Shown here: in pieces, positions 1 to 5,017 of the stretch
Numbering within the stretch: position 1 is the first letter of the stretch
Layout of the letters: each line of letters opens with the position of its first letter
From: Parvularcula sp.
GTDB lineage: Bacteria > Pseudomonadota > Alphaproteobacteria > Caulobacterales > Parvularculaceae
Length of the DNA stretch: 5,640 bases
Direction: 5' to 3'
Assembly: GCA_003506635.1 (NCBI GenBank)
Contig: DNZB01000356.1
Span: 1 to 5,640 of the forward strand
The notes under the pieces: generated by a model
Database searches by the model: none
Seen by the model: only the letters and a program-made list of their open reading frames with translations
What the model was told of the DNA's origin: nothing
Made by a program: the position numbers and the translations under genes

Positions 1-134
1 GGGTCGGTGTCGATCAGCGCGACGGGACCAGCCCCCGCGCGCCCGGCTTCAACCGCAATATGGCCGGACAACGTGGTCTTGCCCGAGCCCCCCTTTTGCG
101 ATGCGAAGACAATTACGCGCATCGACGCCAGCAT
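1..134 (-). CDS. ParA/MinD-family P-loop ATPase, N-terminal fragment
   Basis: The first 44 codons of a gene that runs off the left edge are visible. Residues 13-21 read QKGGSGKTT, the deviant Walker A motif of ParA/MinD/Soj ATPases, with the signature lysine at residue 14 and the P-loop lysine at 19. Residues 38-45 (VALIDTDP) match the following beta strand, whose aspartates help in nucleotide and magnesium binding. Members are cytoplasmic ATPases that dimerise on ATP and position DNA, division proteins or other cargo. Nothing visible tells which cargo this one serves, and no ParB or parS site is in view. I chose the ATG at 134 because an AAGGAGG lies four bases upstream; a second in-frame ATG at 122 (MRVIVFASQK) would sit too far from that site. 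It is read in the same direction as the DUF2336 gene, 213 bases downstream of it. The family call is secure; the specific role is unknown. Confidence 0.9.
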   Translation of the reverse strand, partial: MLASMRVIVFASQKGGSGKTTLSGHIAVEAGRAGAGPVALIDTD

Positions 135-137
135 GCG

Positions 138-145
138 TCCTCCTT
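138..145 (-). promoter_or_regulatory. Ribosome binding site of the ParA-like gene
   Basis: On the minus strand this reads AAGGAGGA, a near-perfect anti-Shine-Dalgarno match and the best ribosome binding site in the window. Its short spacing to the ATG at 134 favours that start over the in-frame ATG at 122. Confidence 0.75.
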
Positions 146-210
146 GAAGTCTATCGCCGAGGCGGAAGCCCCGGACCTGAGGGTACGCAACTGTCGTTAA
201 GCCGACGCTC

Positions 211-232
211 CGAACTCGCCGCGAATTCGCCG
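211..232. repeat. Tandem 11-base repeat upstream of the ParA-like gene
   Basis: Two adjacent 11-base units, CGAACTCGCCG at 211-221 and CGAATTCGCCG at 222-232, differ at one base. They lie in the 213-base gap (135-347) between the DUF2336 gene and the ParA-like gene, about 75-100 bases before the latter's start. A CTTAACGAC sequence on the minus strand (about 193-201) lies between the repeat and the start. The repeat could be an operator, but two units is little evidence. I see no clear -35/-10 pair, hairpin terminator or small gene in the rest of the gap. Confidence 0.35.
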
Positions 233-347
233 AAAATTTGACCGGCGTCGTCAGCGACTTGGAAACAACTCGCGCCGGAAGCAGCCAAGATACGCATAGC
301 CGCGACCGGCGCGAGGCGATCGGTAGCACGGAGCGTTTAAGGTCCGC

Positions 348-1535
348 TTAAAGCGTCAGCGGCGCTTCCTCGTCAAAACCGAGAAGGCGCGTTATGCGCG
401 CGATGCGCGGATTGGCGTCCCAGTCCCAATAGCGAAGGACAGCACGCGCGAAATCGCGCGCAATCGAGTCGAAGACGCCGAGAACTTCCTCCGCGCGCGC
501 CTCGGTCAGGGGGTGCTCGCCCGCTTTCTGAAGGAGAATGTTGTAGAATTCGGAACGCGGCAGTCCAAGACTCTTGCACATCACCGCGAAGGGCTCGACG
601 CCCGGGTCGCGAAGGATGCGCGCTACAAGCTCGCGGCTGACGCCGGCGATCATGCCGCACGCCATGATGATCTCTTGCGCCGGATATTTGCGCGCGGCGA
701 TCATCGTCTTGATGACGACATCCATCGAGACGGGCTCGCCGTTGACGCCGCGCGGTCGGTGCCGGCGGTCGAGCATCACGAGAATTTCCTTGACCAGCGG
801 ATCAGCGCCCGGACCCCGGAACACAATCGGATATAGCTCTTGCACGGACTCCTGGATGATCGTGCGGTCGAGCGCGAAGCGGGCGAGAATGCGTTTGCGG
901 TTCTCGGCGCTGACCCACCAGAACATCATGAAACCGTGCGCAGGTTCGAGCTCGCGGCGGCGCAAGAGCAGCGCCTGCGTTTCAACGTCCGCCGTCGACA
1001 GGCTGACAAGGAGGTCGATGGCGTTCGGCGAGAACAAGAACTCGTCGCGGCGCAGCAGGAGCTTGGCGACCTCAGGCTCCTTGAATTCCAGAATGACGTC
1101 GGCGAGCGAGGTCGTGAGATCGAGCCGGCGCGCGATAAGCTCGCGGTGGGCGGTCTTGCCATGGCGGGCGCATTCGATGAGCAGCGCTTCGGGCACCGGT
1201 TCGGTGCGCCGGATGATCGGCGCGGCGATGTCCGGTTCGCCAAGCAGAAGAACGCGCAACAGCGAATTCGGCGCCTCCGAGACGCGGGCGATGCGCCGCG
1301 AAACCTCAAGGGTGACGTCGGCGTCGACCTTGTCCAGAAGTTGCAACATCAAGTCGGCGACCAGCGAGCGCTCATTGGCGGTCAGCTTCGTCGTGGGCAG
1401 CACGACGATGTCGAGAAGCTTGCGCACCAGCGCGTCGCGCGGGGAAAAACCCTTGCCCGGTTCCGGCGTCAGGCCGGTCTCGTTGGGGACGGGGCCCTCG
1501 TCTTCCTCGTCCGTCGCCGTCTCGAGCGTCGCCAT
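348..1535 (-). CDS. DUF2336 domain-containing protein
   Basis: A 395-residue protein, acidic at the N-terminus, followed by an almost wholly alpha-helical body without a signal peptide or membrane segment, so probably cytoplasmic. From about residue 32 it fits the alphaproteobacterial DUF2336 family: a helix leading into LPTTKLTANERSLVADLML, then short repeated helical pairs resembling HEAT-type repeats (such as LLLGEPDIAAPIIRR and LEFKEPEVAKLLLRR). A second helical region fills the last 120 residues and ends with a tryptophan-rich helix (YWDWD). The family has no assigned biochemical activity that I know; helical repeats suggest protein binding, which is inference. The ATG at 1535 is chosen; a TTG at 1553 would add six residues, and neither has a strong ribosome binding site. 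The gene lies upstream of the ParA-like gene on the same strand and diverges from the lipoprotein gene. Confidence 0.85.
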   Translation of the reverse strand: MATLETATDEEDEGPVPNETGLTPEPGKGFSPRDALVRKLLDIVVLPTTKLTANERSLVADLMLQLLDKVDADVTLEVSRRIARVSEAPNSLLRVLLLGEPDIAAPIIRRTEPVPEALLIECARHGKTAHRELIARRLDLTTSLADVILEFKEPEVAKLLLRRDEFLFSPNAIDLLVSLSTADVETQALLLRRRELEPAHGFMMFWWVSAENRKRILARFALDRTIIQESVQELYPIVFRGPGADPLVKEILVMLDRRHRPRGVNGEPVSMDVVIKTMIAARKYPAQEIIMACGMIAGVSRELVARILRDPGVEPFAVMCKSLGLPRSEFYNILLQKAGEHPLTEARAEEVLGVFDSIARDFARAVLRYWDWDANPRIARITRLLGFDEEAPLTL

Positions 1536-1561
1536 TGGCCGCGCGCCATCCAAAAAGTGAA

Positions 1562-1596
1562 CCCCCGGGTTTTAGCGGCAACATTGTTAACGGGGG
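1562..1596. promoter_or_regulatory. Candidate operator/promoter region between divergent genes
   Basis: The spacer between the DUF2336 gene and the divergent lipoprotein gene holds an inverted repeat, CCCCCG at 1562-1567 and CGGGGG at 1591-1596. It encloses an AT-richer core with AACATTGTT (1580-1588) and the palindrome GTTAAC (1586-1591). The position suits control of both genes. No convincing -35/-10 pair can be assigned by eye, so this is a candidate only. Confidence 0.3.
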
Positions 1597-1668
1597 CTTT
1601 CGGAAGGCGCTTTTCGCCAAAGACAGGGCCCGGCCGTGCTGCTAGCATCCGACCCCGTTTCGCCAGTC

Positions 1669-1968
1669 ATGGGGTTCCCAGTGATCCGTTTTCTCGCCGC
1701 CGCCGCCCTTTTCGGGGGCCTCGCTGCTTGCGCCTCCGACGCGGGCCTGACCGAAGAGCCCGGCTTCATCGCGGGATATGGCGACGGCTGCGCAACCGCG
1801 CAGGAAGAGGACAAGAGCTTTTCTACCAAGCGCCACCGCGACGCCGACGCCTTTGAAAACGACAAGGCCTATCGCGCCGGCTGGCGCCAGGGTTGGCAGC
1901 AATGCAAGGATCCGACGGGACGCCCGAGCGACGGCGGCCTCGTACTTGGCGACGAGGACCGGTTTTAG
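1669..1968 (+). CDS. Small hypothetical lipoprotein with paired Gly/Cys motifs
   Basis: A protein of about 99 residues with a short lipoprotein signal: Arg7, a hydrophobic stretch, then the lipobox LAAC with the lipidated cysteine at residue 21. The mature part of about 79 residues is hydrophilic and holds two related segments, FIAGYGDGC (33-41) and YRAGWRQGWQQC (68-79). Each has an aromatic residue, an AG plus aromatic pair, a glycine and a cysteine, suggesting an internal duplication and a possible Cys41-Cys79 disulfide in the periplasm. Asp at +2 (inner-membrane retention in Escherichia coli) is absent; Ala follows the cysteine. Three starts are possible: GTG 1636, ATG 1669 and GTG 1681. 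GTG 1636 puts an acidic stretch before the signal and is least likely. GTG 1681 (MIRFLAAAALF) has a weak GGGG site and is a real alternative. Function is unknown. The gene is the only plus-strand gene here and ends seven bases from the convergent neighbour. Confidence 0.72.
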   Translation: MGFPVIRFLAAAALFGGLAACASDAGLTEEPGFIAGYGDGCATAQEEDKSFSTKRHRDADAFENDKAYRAGWRQGWQQCKDPTGRPSDGGLVLGDEDRF

Positions 1969-1975
1969 GAATCGG

Positions 1976-2647
1976 CTATCTGGTCTTCGCAGGGTTGCGT
2001 CCGCGAGCAGCCAGGTCGCGGGTGTCCTCAGCGCAACGCTTCGCCGCCGAGCCTGCCGCAGGCAATTTCCTGCTGTACGGAAATACCCGCCAATTGGCGA
2101 CCTCAGCATCTGTCACGTCTTTGATCTGCAGGTCTTTGAGTCGCTGCCGGGTCATAAAGGGGACACCGGGCTCGATTTGATCGAAGAGCGCGTCAGCAAG
2201 CCACGTTTCGCCGGAAGCGAAAGTGATTTGCTCAATGGCGTTGTTCCATGGCTCGCCTTCAAACTCTCCGCTGCAATATTGGCGCAGGATCAGGACCGCG
2301 TAGCGCTGATCGGGCGCGCATAACGCCAGCGAATGCGAGCGCCGCTCCAAGACGAATTCCTGAGGCGGCGCATGCCGAAAGACGAGACGATCGTGCCGGT
2401 CGATCGTCGGCCCGTCTTTATTGTCGCCGATATCGAAGATCAGCGTTTCAACATCTCTGCCCGCAACAACGAGATCACCGCCGAGGTTGGGCGCCAGATT
2501 GATATGCTTTGCAAACGGCGTCGCGCAGCCAGACGCAGCGCCGTTGCGTTCGCTGACTGCGAAATAATCGGGACCCACATTGGGGGATTGGGCGACCGCA
2601 CACGACGCGGCGGCCAGCGCGGCGACAGCTGAAACCAATGAGCGCAC
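1976..2647 (-). CDS. Hypothetical exported protein, unrecognised family
   Basis: A protein of 223 residues with a clear export signal: Arg2, a hydrophobic alanine-rich core (3-15), and a probable signal peptidase I site after AVA at 17-19. A lipoprotein reading at Cys16 (AASC) is possible but the lipobox is poor. The mature part has four cysteines (41, 110, 125, 205), which could form two disulfides in the periplasm. It looks like a mixed alpha/beta soluble domain, for example strands around GGDLVVAG and RYAVLILRQYC, and ends in a basic tail. I recognise no catalytic motif or named family. The start is GTG at 2647; an in-frame stop lies six codons upstream and no ATG is available, so the start is well bounded although no clear ribosome binding site is seen. 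It lies 71 bases downstream of the DUF2794 gene on the same strand and may receive readthrough, but a GTTAAC site in the gap hints at its own promoter. Confidence 0.75.
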   Translation of the reverse strand: MRSLVSAVAALAAASCAVAQSPNVGPDYFAVSERNGAASGCATPFAKHINLAPNLGGDLVVAGRDVETLIFDIGDNKDGPTIDRHDRLVFRHAPPQEFVLERRSHSLALCAPDQRYAVLILRQYCSGEFEGEPWNNAIEQITFASGETWLADALFDQIEPGVPFMTRQRLKDLQIKDVTDAEVANWRVFPYSRKLPAAGSAAKRCAEDTRDLAARGRNPAKTR

Positions 2648-2680
2648 AACTAAATTGTGGGTTCAGGGCGAAAAGATTCA

Positions 2681-2686
2681 GTTAAC
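2681..2686. promoter_or_regulatory. GTTAAC site upstream of the exported-protein gene
   Basis: The palindrome GTTAAC, followed by G on the plus strand, lies 34 bases before the GTG at 2647, in the short gap after the DUF2794 gene. TTAAC resembles one half of the TTAA-N7-TTAA site of the alphaproteobacterial regulator CtrA, but no second good half is present at the right spacing. The same heptamer GTTAACG occurs at 1586 and 4921, also between genes. Confidence 0.25.
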
Positions 2687-2718
2687 GTTTGCGACCTTCG
2701 ACCCCCGCCGCGGCGCGC

Positions 2719-3108
2719 CTATCCCGCAAGTTTCAATGTCCGCCGGTCGAAGAGCTTCAAAACCTGCGCAAGGTCTTTTCCGCGTTTGAGGATGACGCCC
2801 GTCATCGATACGACCGCAAATGCGCCTTGCCGGTTCGCAAGGGCAGGGCGCTTCTCGATCCGGTAGAGCGGCGTTTCCGCCGCGCGGCGGAAGATTGAAA
2901 AGATCGCCGCTTCTTTAAGATGGTCGATCGCGTAATCGCGCCAGTCGCCGGCGGCGACGAATTGGCCGTAGAGACTGAGGATGCGCGACAACTCCTCCCG
3001 CGTGAACGCGACAGCGTCCGGATTTTGTCGCGAGGGCTCTTGTTCAGTCGAGGCGAGCATGGGCGGCGGCAGTGTCGCGCCCTTGGGCTCCGGGCGCAAG
3101 GCGTTCAC
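2719..3108 (-). CDS. DUF2794 domain-containing protein
   Basis: A 129-residue protein with a proline-rich, probably disordered N-terminus (about 1-32) and a conserved domain from about 34 to 128. Its runs ELSRILSLYGQF, GDWRDYAIDHL, LYRIEKRP and GVILKRGKDLAQVLKL are typical of DUF2794, a short alphaproteobacterial family with no function that I know. There is no signal peptide or membrane segment, so it is likely cytoplasmic. The GTG start overlaps the rppH stop codon (GTGA, four shared bases) and has no Shine-Dalgarno sequence, which points to translation coupled to rppH. An ATG at 3060 would remove 16 residues without touching the domain, but also lacks a ribosome binding site. It is the last gene of the deacetylase-rppH operon; no hairpin terminator is apparent after the stop at 2719. 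Confidence 0.88.
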   Translation of the reverse strand: MNALRPEPKGATLPPPMLASTEQEPSRQNPDAVAFTREELSRILSLYGQFVAAGDWRDYAIDHLKEAAIFSIFRRAAETPLYRIEKRPALANRQGAFAVVSMTGVILKRGKDLAQVLKLFDRRTLKLAG

Positions 3109-3614
3109 GCGGCGGCGCGAATGAAATCGCGCAAGGGCGTGAAGGCCCTGACGATTTCCCGATAAACCTCGCGTTTGAACGGCACGATCAGGTCCGGCGC
3201 CTCTTCAAGCGCGGCCCAGCGCCAGGCGTCGAATTCCTGATGTGCGTCGGCTTCAAGGTCGATTTCGGCGTCATCGCCCTCAAACAGCATCGCCGCCCAT
3301 TTCTGGCGCTGCCCGCGCCAGCCATGCTTGGCGTATTCGAACGGGAAATCATAAGCGATCCACCCCGGCGTCAGCGTCAAGAGCCGCGCCGAAGTGACGC
3401 CTGTTTCCTCCTTGAGCTCGCGAAAGGCGGCGGCGGCGATGTCCTCGTCCTTGTCGACGCCGCCTTGGGGAAATTGCCATCCCAATAGGCCAGCACTTTC
3501 GCCGGCGATCTCGAATGCGCCGATCCGGCGGCCGATGAACACTTCGGCGCGCCGATTGAACAGCACGACCCCGACATTCGGCCGGTAATGGTTGAGAGCC
3601 TCATCGACAAGCAT
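3105..3614 (-). CDS. rppH: RNA pyrophosphohydrolase (Nudix family)
   Basis: A 169-residue protein, close to the usual length of about 160 for RppH. The RYRPNVG-like opening of the family appears as HYRPNVGVVLFN (9-20), and WQFPQGG (46-52) leads into a complete Nudix box at residues 51-73: G-x5-E-x7-REL-KEE-TGV, with Glu66, Glu69 and Glu70 as the magnesium-binding acidic residues. GQRQKWAAMLFEG (101-113) is a further RppH hallmark. The known enzyme removes pyrophosphate from triphosphorylated RNA 5' ends in the cytoplasm, opening mRNA to RNase E-type decay; diadenosine polyphosphates are a secondary substrate. The reading frame is open upstream to 3731, but that extension lies inside the deacetylase gene and lacks family similarity, so the ATG at 3614 is chosen. 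It has only a weak site (TGAAG). The gene starts 35 bases after the deacetylase stop and overlaps the DUF2794 start by four bases. Confidence 0.93.
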   Translation of the reverse strand: MLVDEALNHYRPNVGVVLFNRRAEVFIGRRIGAFEIAGESAGLLGWQFPQGGVDKDEDIAAAAFRELKEETGVTSARLLTLTPGWIAYDFPFEYAKHGWRGQRQKWAAMLFEGDDAEIDLEADAHQEFDAWRWAALEEAPDLIVPFKREVYREIVRAFTPLRDFIRAAA

Positions 3615-3649
3615 CTTCAGCGGCGAATTCTGATTGCGGCGGTCAAGCC

Positions 3650-4858
3650 TTAGCTGTCGGTCGCGCGCATGGCCAGCACCGCCGACGCCGGGGCGAGCGC
3701 TACGCCGCGGGACCCCAACCCGCCAGCCCAATCAACGAGCGCATCCAGCGTGTCGGCGTTCACATAGGTCTTGCCGAGCGCTTCGCCGCTGCGCGCGGCG
3801 TATTTCTCAAGGCTTTCAAGATCGCGCGCTGTGCGGGTCTTTTCCGCTCCGAAGCCTGGATCGATCAGACGGCTGACGATCGCGACGCCCCCGCCCTTGC
3901 GGCCCTTCAGCGCCCCGGTGTCGTCGACATAGGCAAGACCCGCCGCGGCGACCCGCGCCAACACCGGATCGACCGCGGCGCGGTCGGCGCTGAAATGCGC
4001 GCCGAGATAATTGGTGACGCCGAAATAACCCTCCGCCCGGCTCAAGATCCAGTCGAGGCGTTGCAGGTTCTGCGCTTCATCGCGCGAGGTAAGAAGCGTC
4101 GCGGGGCCGAGCGCTTCGCCCTCGCCGCTGCGGTTTTCCATCGGCAGTTCGATCATGAATTCATGGCCCGCCTCGCGCGCGCGCCTGGCCCAGAAATCGA
4201 GATCCCTGGCGTAAGGCGCGAAGGCGAGCGTCACCTCCGGCGGCAATTCGTCGATCGCGCGTTCGGTGAGCGCGCGATTGAGCCCGAGACCGCCGACGAT
4301 CAGCGCGACATGCGGACTCTCGCCCGGCGTGAAGGGGCGCGCATAGACCTTAGCGGCGCGGCGGCCGTCTGCGGCGATGCGCGGCGCCTTGCCATAAGCG
4401 GTGCGCTGAAGCAGCGCGGCGTCAGGTTCTGCGATCCGGAGCGAGGTGAGCGATGCAAGCGTCGGCGTCGCAGCGATGGCGCGCGCCGGCGCTCCGTCGA
4501 CCGTGATGACGATGTCGTCGGCGGGGTCGGCGAAGGCCGAAGCGCCGGCTTCGATGCCTTCGAGCGCGTCTTCCGCCTCATCGCCGAACGCTTCTTCCAC
4601 CGGGATCTCAATAGCGCTCGCCGCCGCCTGGCGCCCGAACGCCTGCCGTTCGATCTTGTCCGCGATCGAGGGCGCGCGTTCAGCCGGGGGCGCGATCCGT
4701 TCGATGCCTTCAACTGTCATTGCGATCGCCGCGCGGCGCCGGCTGTCGTCGGATGCGGTGTAAAGCGCGACGCCCGCGGCGAGCGCTGCAAAGGCGAGCC
4801 ACGCCAGCGTCAGCCGCGACACAACCGGCAATTTGAAGCGCCGTCCGCCGATCCGCAC
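3650..4858 (-). CDS. Divergent polysaccharide deacetylase family protein (YibQ/DUF610-like), membrane-anchored
   Basis: A 402-residue protein with a basic N-terminus (RRFK), one membrane segment at about 15-34 and a long, low-similarity, acidic linker (about 40-180). The divergent polysaccharide deacetylase domain (PF04748 type) occupies about 182-396: VALIVGGLGLNRALTERAI (184-202), VTLAFAPYARDLDFWA, GHEFMIELPMEN (231-242), GYFGVTNYLGAHFS (277-290) and GLAYVDD (307-313). The domain should face the periplasm. The family shares the NodB-like fold, but the aspartate and histidine ligands typical of YibQ (IDD, HLPM, NHMGS) read VGG, ELPM and NYLGA here, so catalysis is doubtful. In relatives this gene follows ctpA and often envC, linking it to the cell wall; the substrate is unknown. 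The start is GTG at 4858, supported by GAGGGA eight bases upstream. It heads the operon with rppH and the DUF2794 gene. Confidence 0.9.
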   Translation of the reverse strand: MRIGGRRFKLPVVSRLTLAWLAFAALAAGVALYTASDDSRRRAAIAMTVEGIERIAPPAERAPSIADKIERQAFGRQAAASAIEIPVEEAFGDEAEDALEGIEAGASAFADPADDIVITVDGAPARAIAATPTLASLTSLRIAEPDAALLQRTAYGKAPRIAADGRRAAKVYARPFTPGESPHVALIVGGLGLNRALTERAIDELPPEVTLAFAPYARDLDFWARRAREAGHEFMIELPMENRSGEGEALGPATLLTSRDEAQNLQRLDWILSRAEGYFGVTNYLGAHFSADRAAVDPVLARVAAAGLAYVDDTGALKGRKGGGVAIVSRLIDPGFGAEKTRTARDLESLEKYAARSGEALGKTYVNADTLDALVDWAGGLGSRGVALAPASAVLAMRATDS

Positions 4859-4893
4859 GAATACTGTCCCTCGCCGCCTGTTCGCGGCTCCAT
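4810..4893 (-). CDS. Possible 27-codon upstream frame overlapping the deacetylase start
   Basis: An ATG at 4893 follows AGAGG by four bases, opens a 27-codon frame (MEPRTGGEGQYS...) and ends at TGA 4810-4812, 16 codons inside the deacetylase gene in another frame. Its initiation signal is at least as good as that of the GTG at 4858. It may be a leader peptide that modulates the downstream gene or chance. The in-frame path upstream of GTG 4858 hits a stop at 4907-4909 without an ATG, so this is not an alternative start for the deacetylase. No family resemblance; the peptide has three cysteines. Confidence 0.2.
   Translation of the reverse strand: MEPRTGGEGQYSCGSADGASNCRLCRG
4867..4872 (-). 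promoter_or_regulatory. Ribosome binding site of the deacetylase-like gene
   Basis: The minus strand reads GAGGGA eight bases before the GTG at 4858. It supports this non-ATG start; no in-frame ATG exists between the upstream stop and the GTG. Confidence 0.6.
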
Positions 4894-4920
4894 CTTTCCT
4901 CTCACCCTAAAAAGATCAGG

Positions 4921-4926
4921 GTTAAC
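4921..4926. promoter_or_regulatory. GTTAAC site in the promoter gap of the deacetylase operon
   Basis: The palindrome GTTAAC, again followed by G on the plus strand, lies in the gap between the ctpA terminator and the deacetylase start, 63 bases before GTG 4858 and 28 before ATG 4893. The gap also holds an AT-rich stretch (4931-4940), so a promoter for the downstream operon is likely here, but I cannot assign -35/-10 boxes with confidence. Confidence 0.3.
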
Positions 4927-4966
4927 GATTGGAAAAAAAGAACGCCTGGAAGCTTCGCAACCCTTC

Positions 4967-4999
4967 AAAAACAAACGCCCCGCCGTCAGGCGGGGCGTT
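4967..4999 (-). terminator. Rho-independent terminator after ctpA
   Basis: An 11-base-pair GC-rich perfect stem (AACGCCCCGCC at 4974-4984 and GGCGGGGCGTT at 4989-4999, loop 4985-4988) is followed on the minus strand by a T-rich tail, TTTGTTTTTG. It begins 18 bases after the ctpA stop, in the right orientation to end that transcript and separate it from the deacetylase operon. Confidence 0.92.
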
Positions 5000-5017
5000 C
5001 GGGAGCATCAGCGCCGC

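Noticed and set aside
574..1560. Long plus-strand open frames opposite the DUF2336 gene (574-1560 and 840-1856)
   Set aside because: They are rich in Arg, Ser and Ala as expected from antisense reading of GC-rich DNA, show no family features, and lie over a gene with clear DUF2336 similarity.
1605..1618. GGCG-CTTTT-CGCC hairpin before the lipoprotein gene
   Set aside because: The stem is four base pairs with mismatched flanks and lies upstream of, not after, a gene on that strand.
1642..2109. Minus-strand 155-codon frame across the lipoprotein and the convergent junction
   Set aside because: It runs antisense through the lipobox gene and into the end of the exported-protein gene in another frame, with no recognisable domain.
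1778..2323. Plus-strand 181-codon frame opposite the exported-protein gene
   Set aside because: It starts inside the lipoprotein gene in another frame; the minus-strand frame has a clear signal peptide and is the better candidate.
2698..2720. GC-rich CCGCGG stretch after the DUF2794 stop as a terminator
   Set aside because: No stable stem followed by a T-run can be drawn; the local palindromes are as expected from GC-rich DNA.
3615..3731. N-terminal extension of the Nudix frame up to 3731
   Set aside because: The extra 39 residues lie inside the 3' end of the deacetylase gene, do not resemble RppH, and would give an unusually long protein; ATG 3614 starts where family members start.
4300..4763. 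Overlapping frames inside the deacetylase linker region on both strands
   Set aside because: Their Arg/Ser- or Ala/Ser-rich composition is typical of shadow frames; the deacetylase frame is continuous and domain-bearing.
4907..4923. Short inverted repeat CCCTAAAAAGATCAGGG as an operator or terminator
   Set aside because: The arms are only four bases and no T-run follows in a useful orientation; the real terminator lies at 4967-4999.
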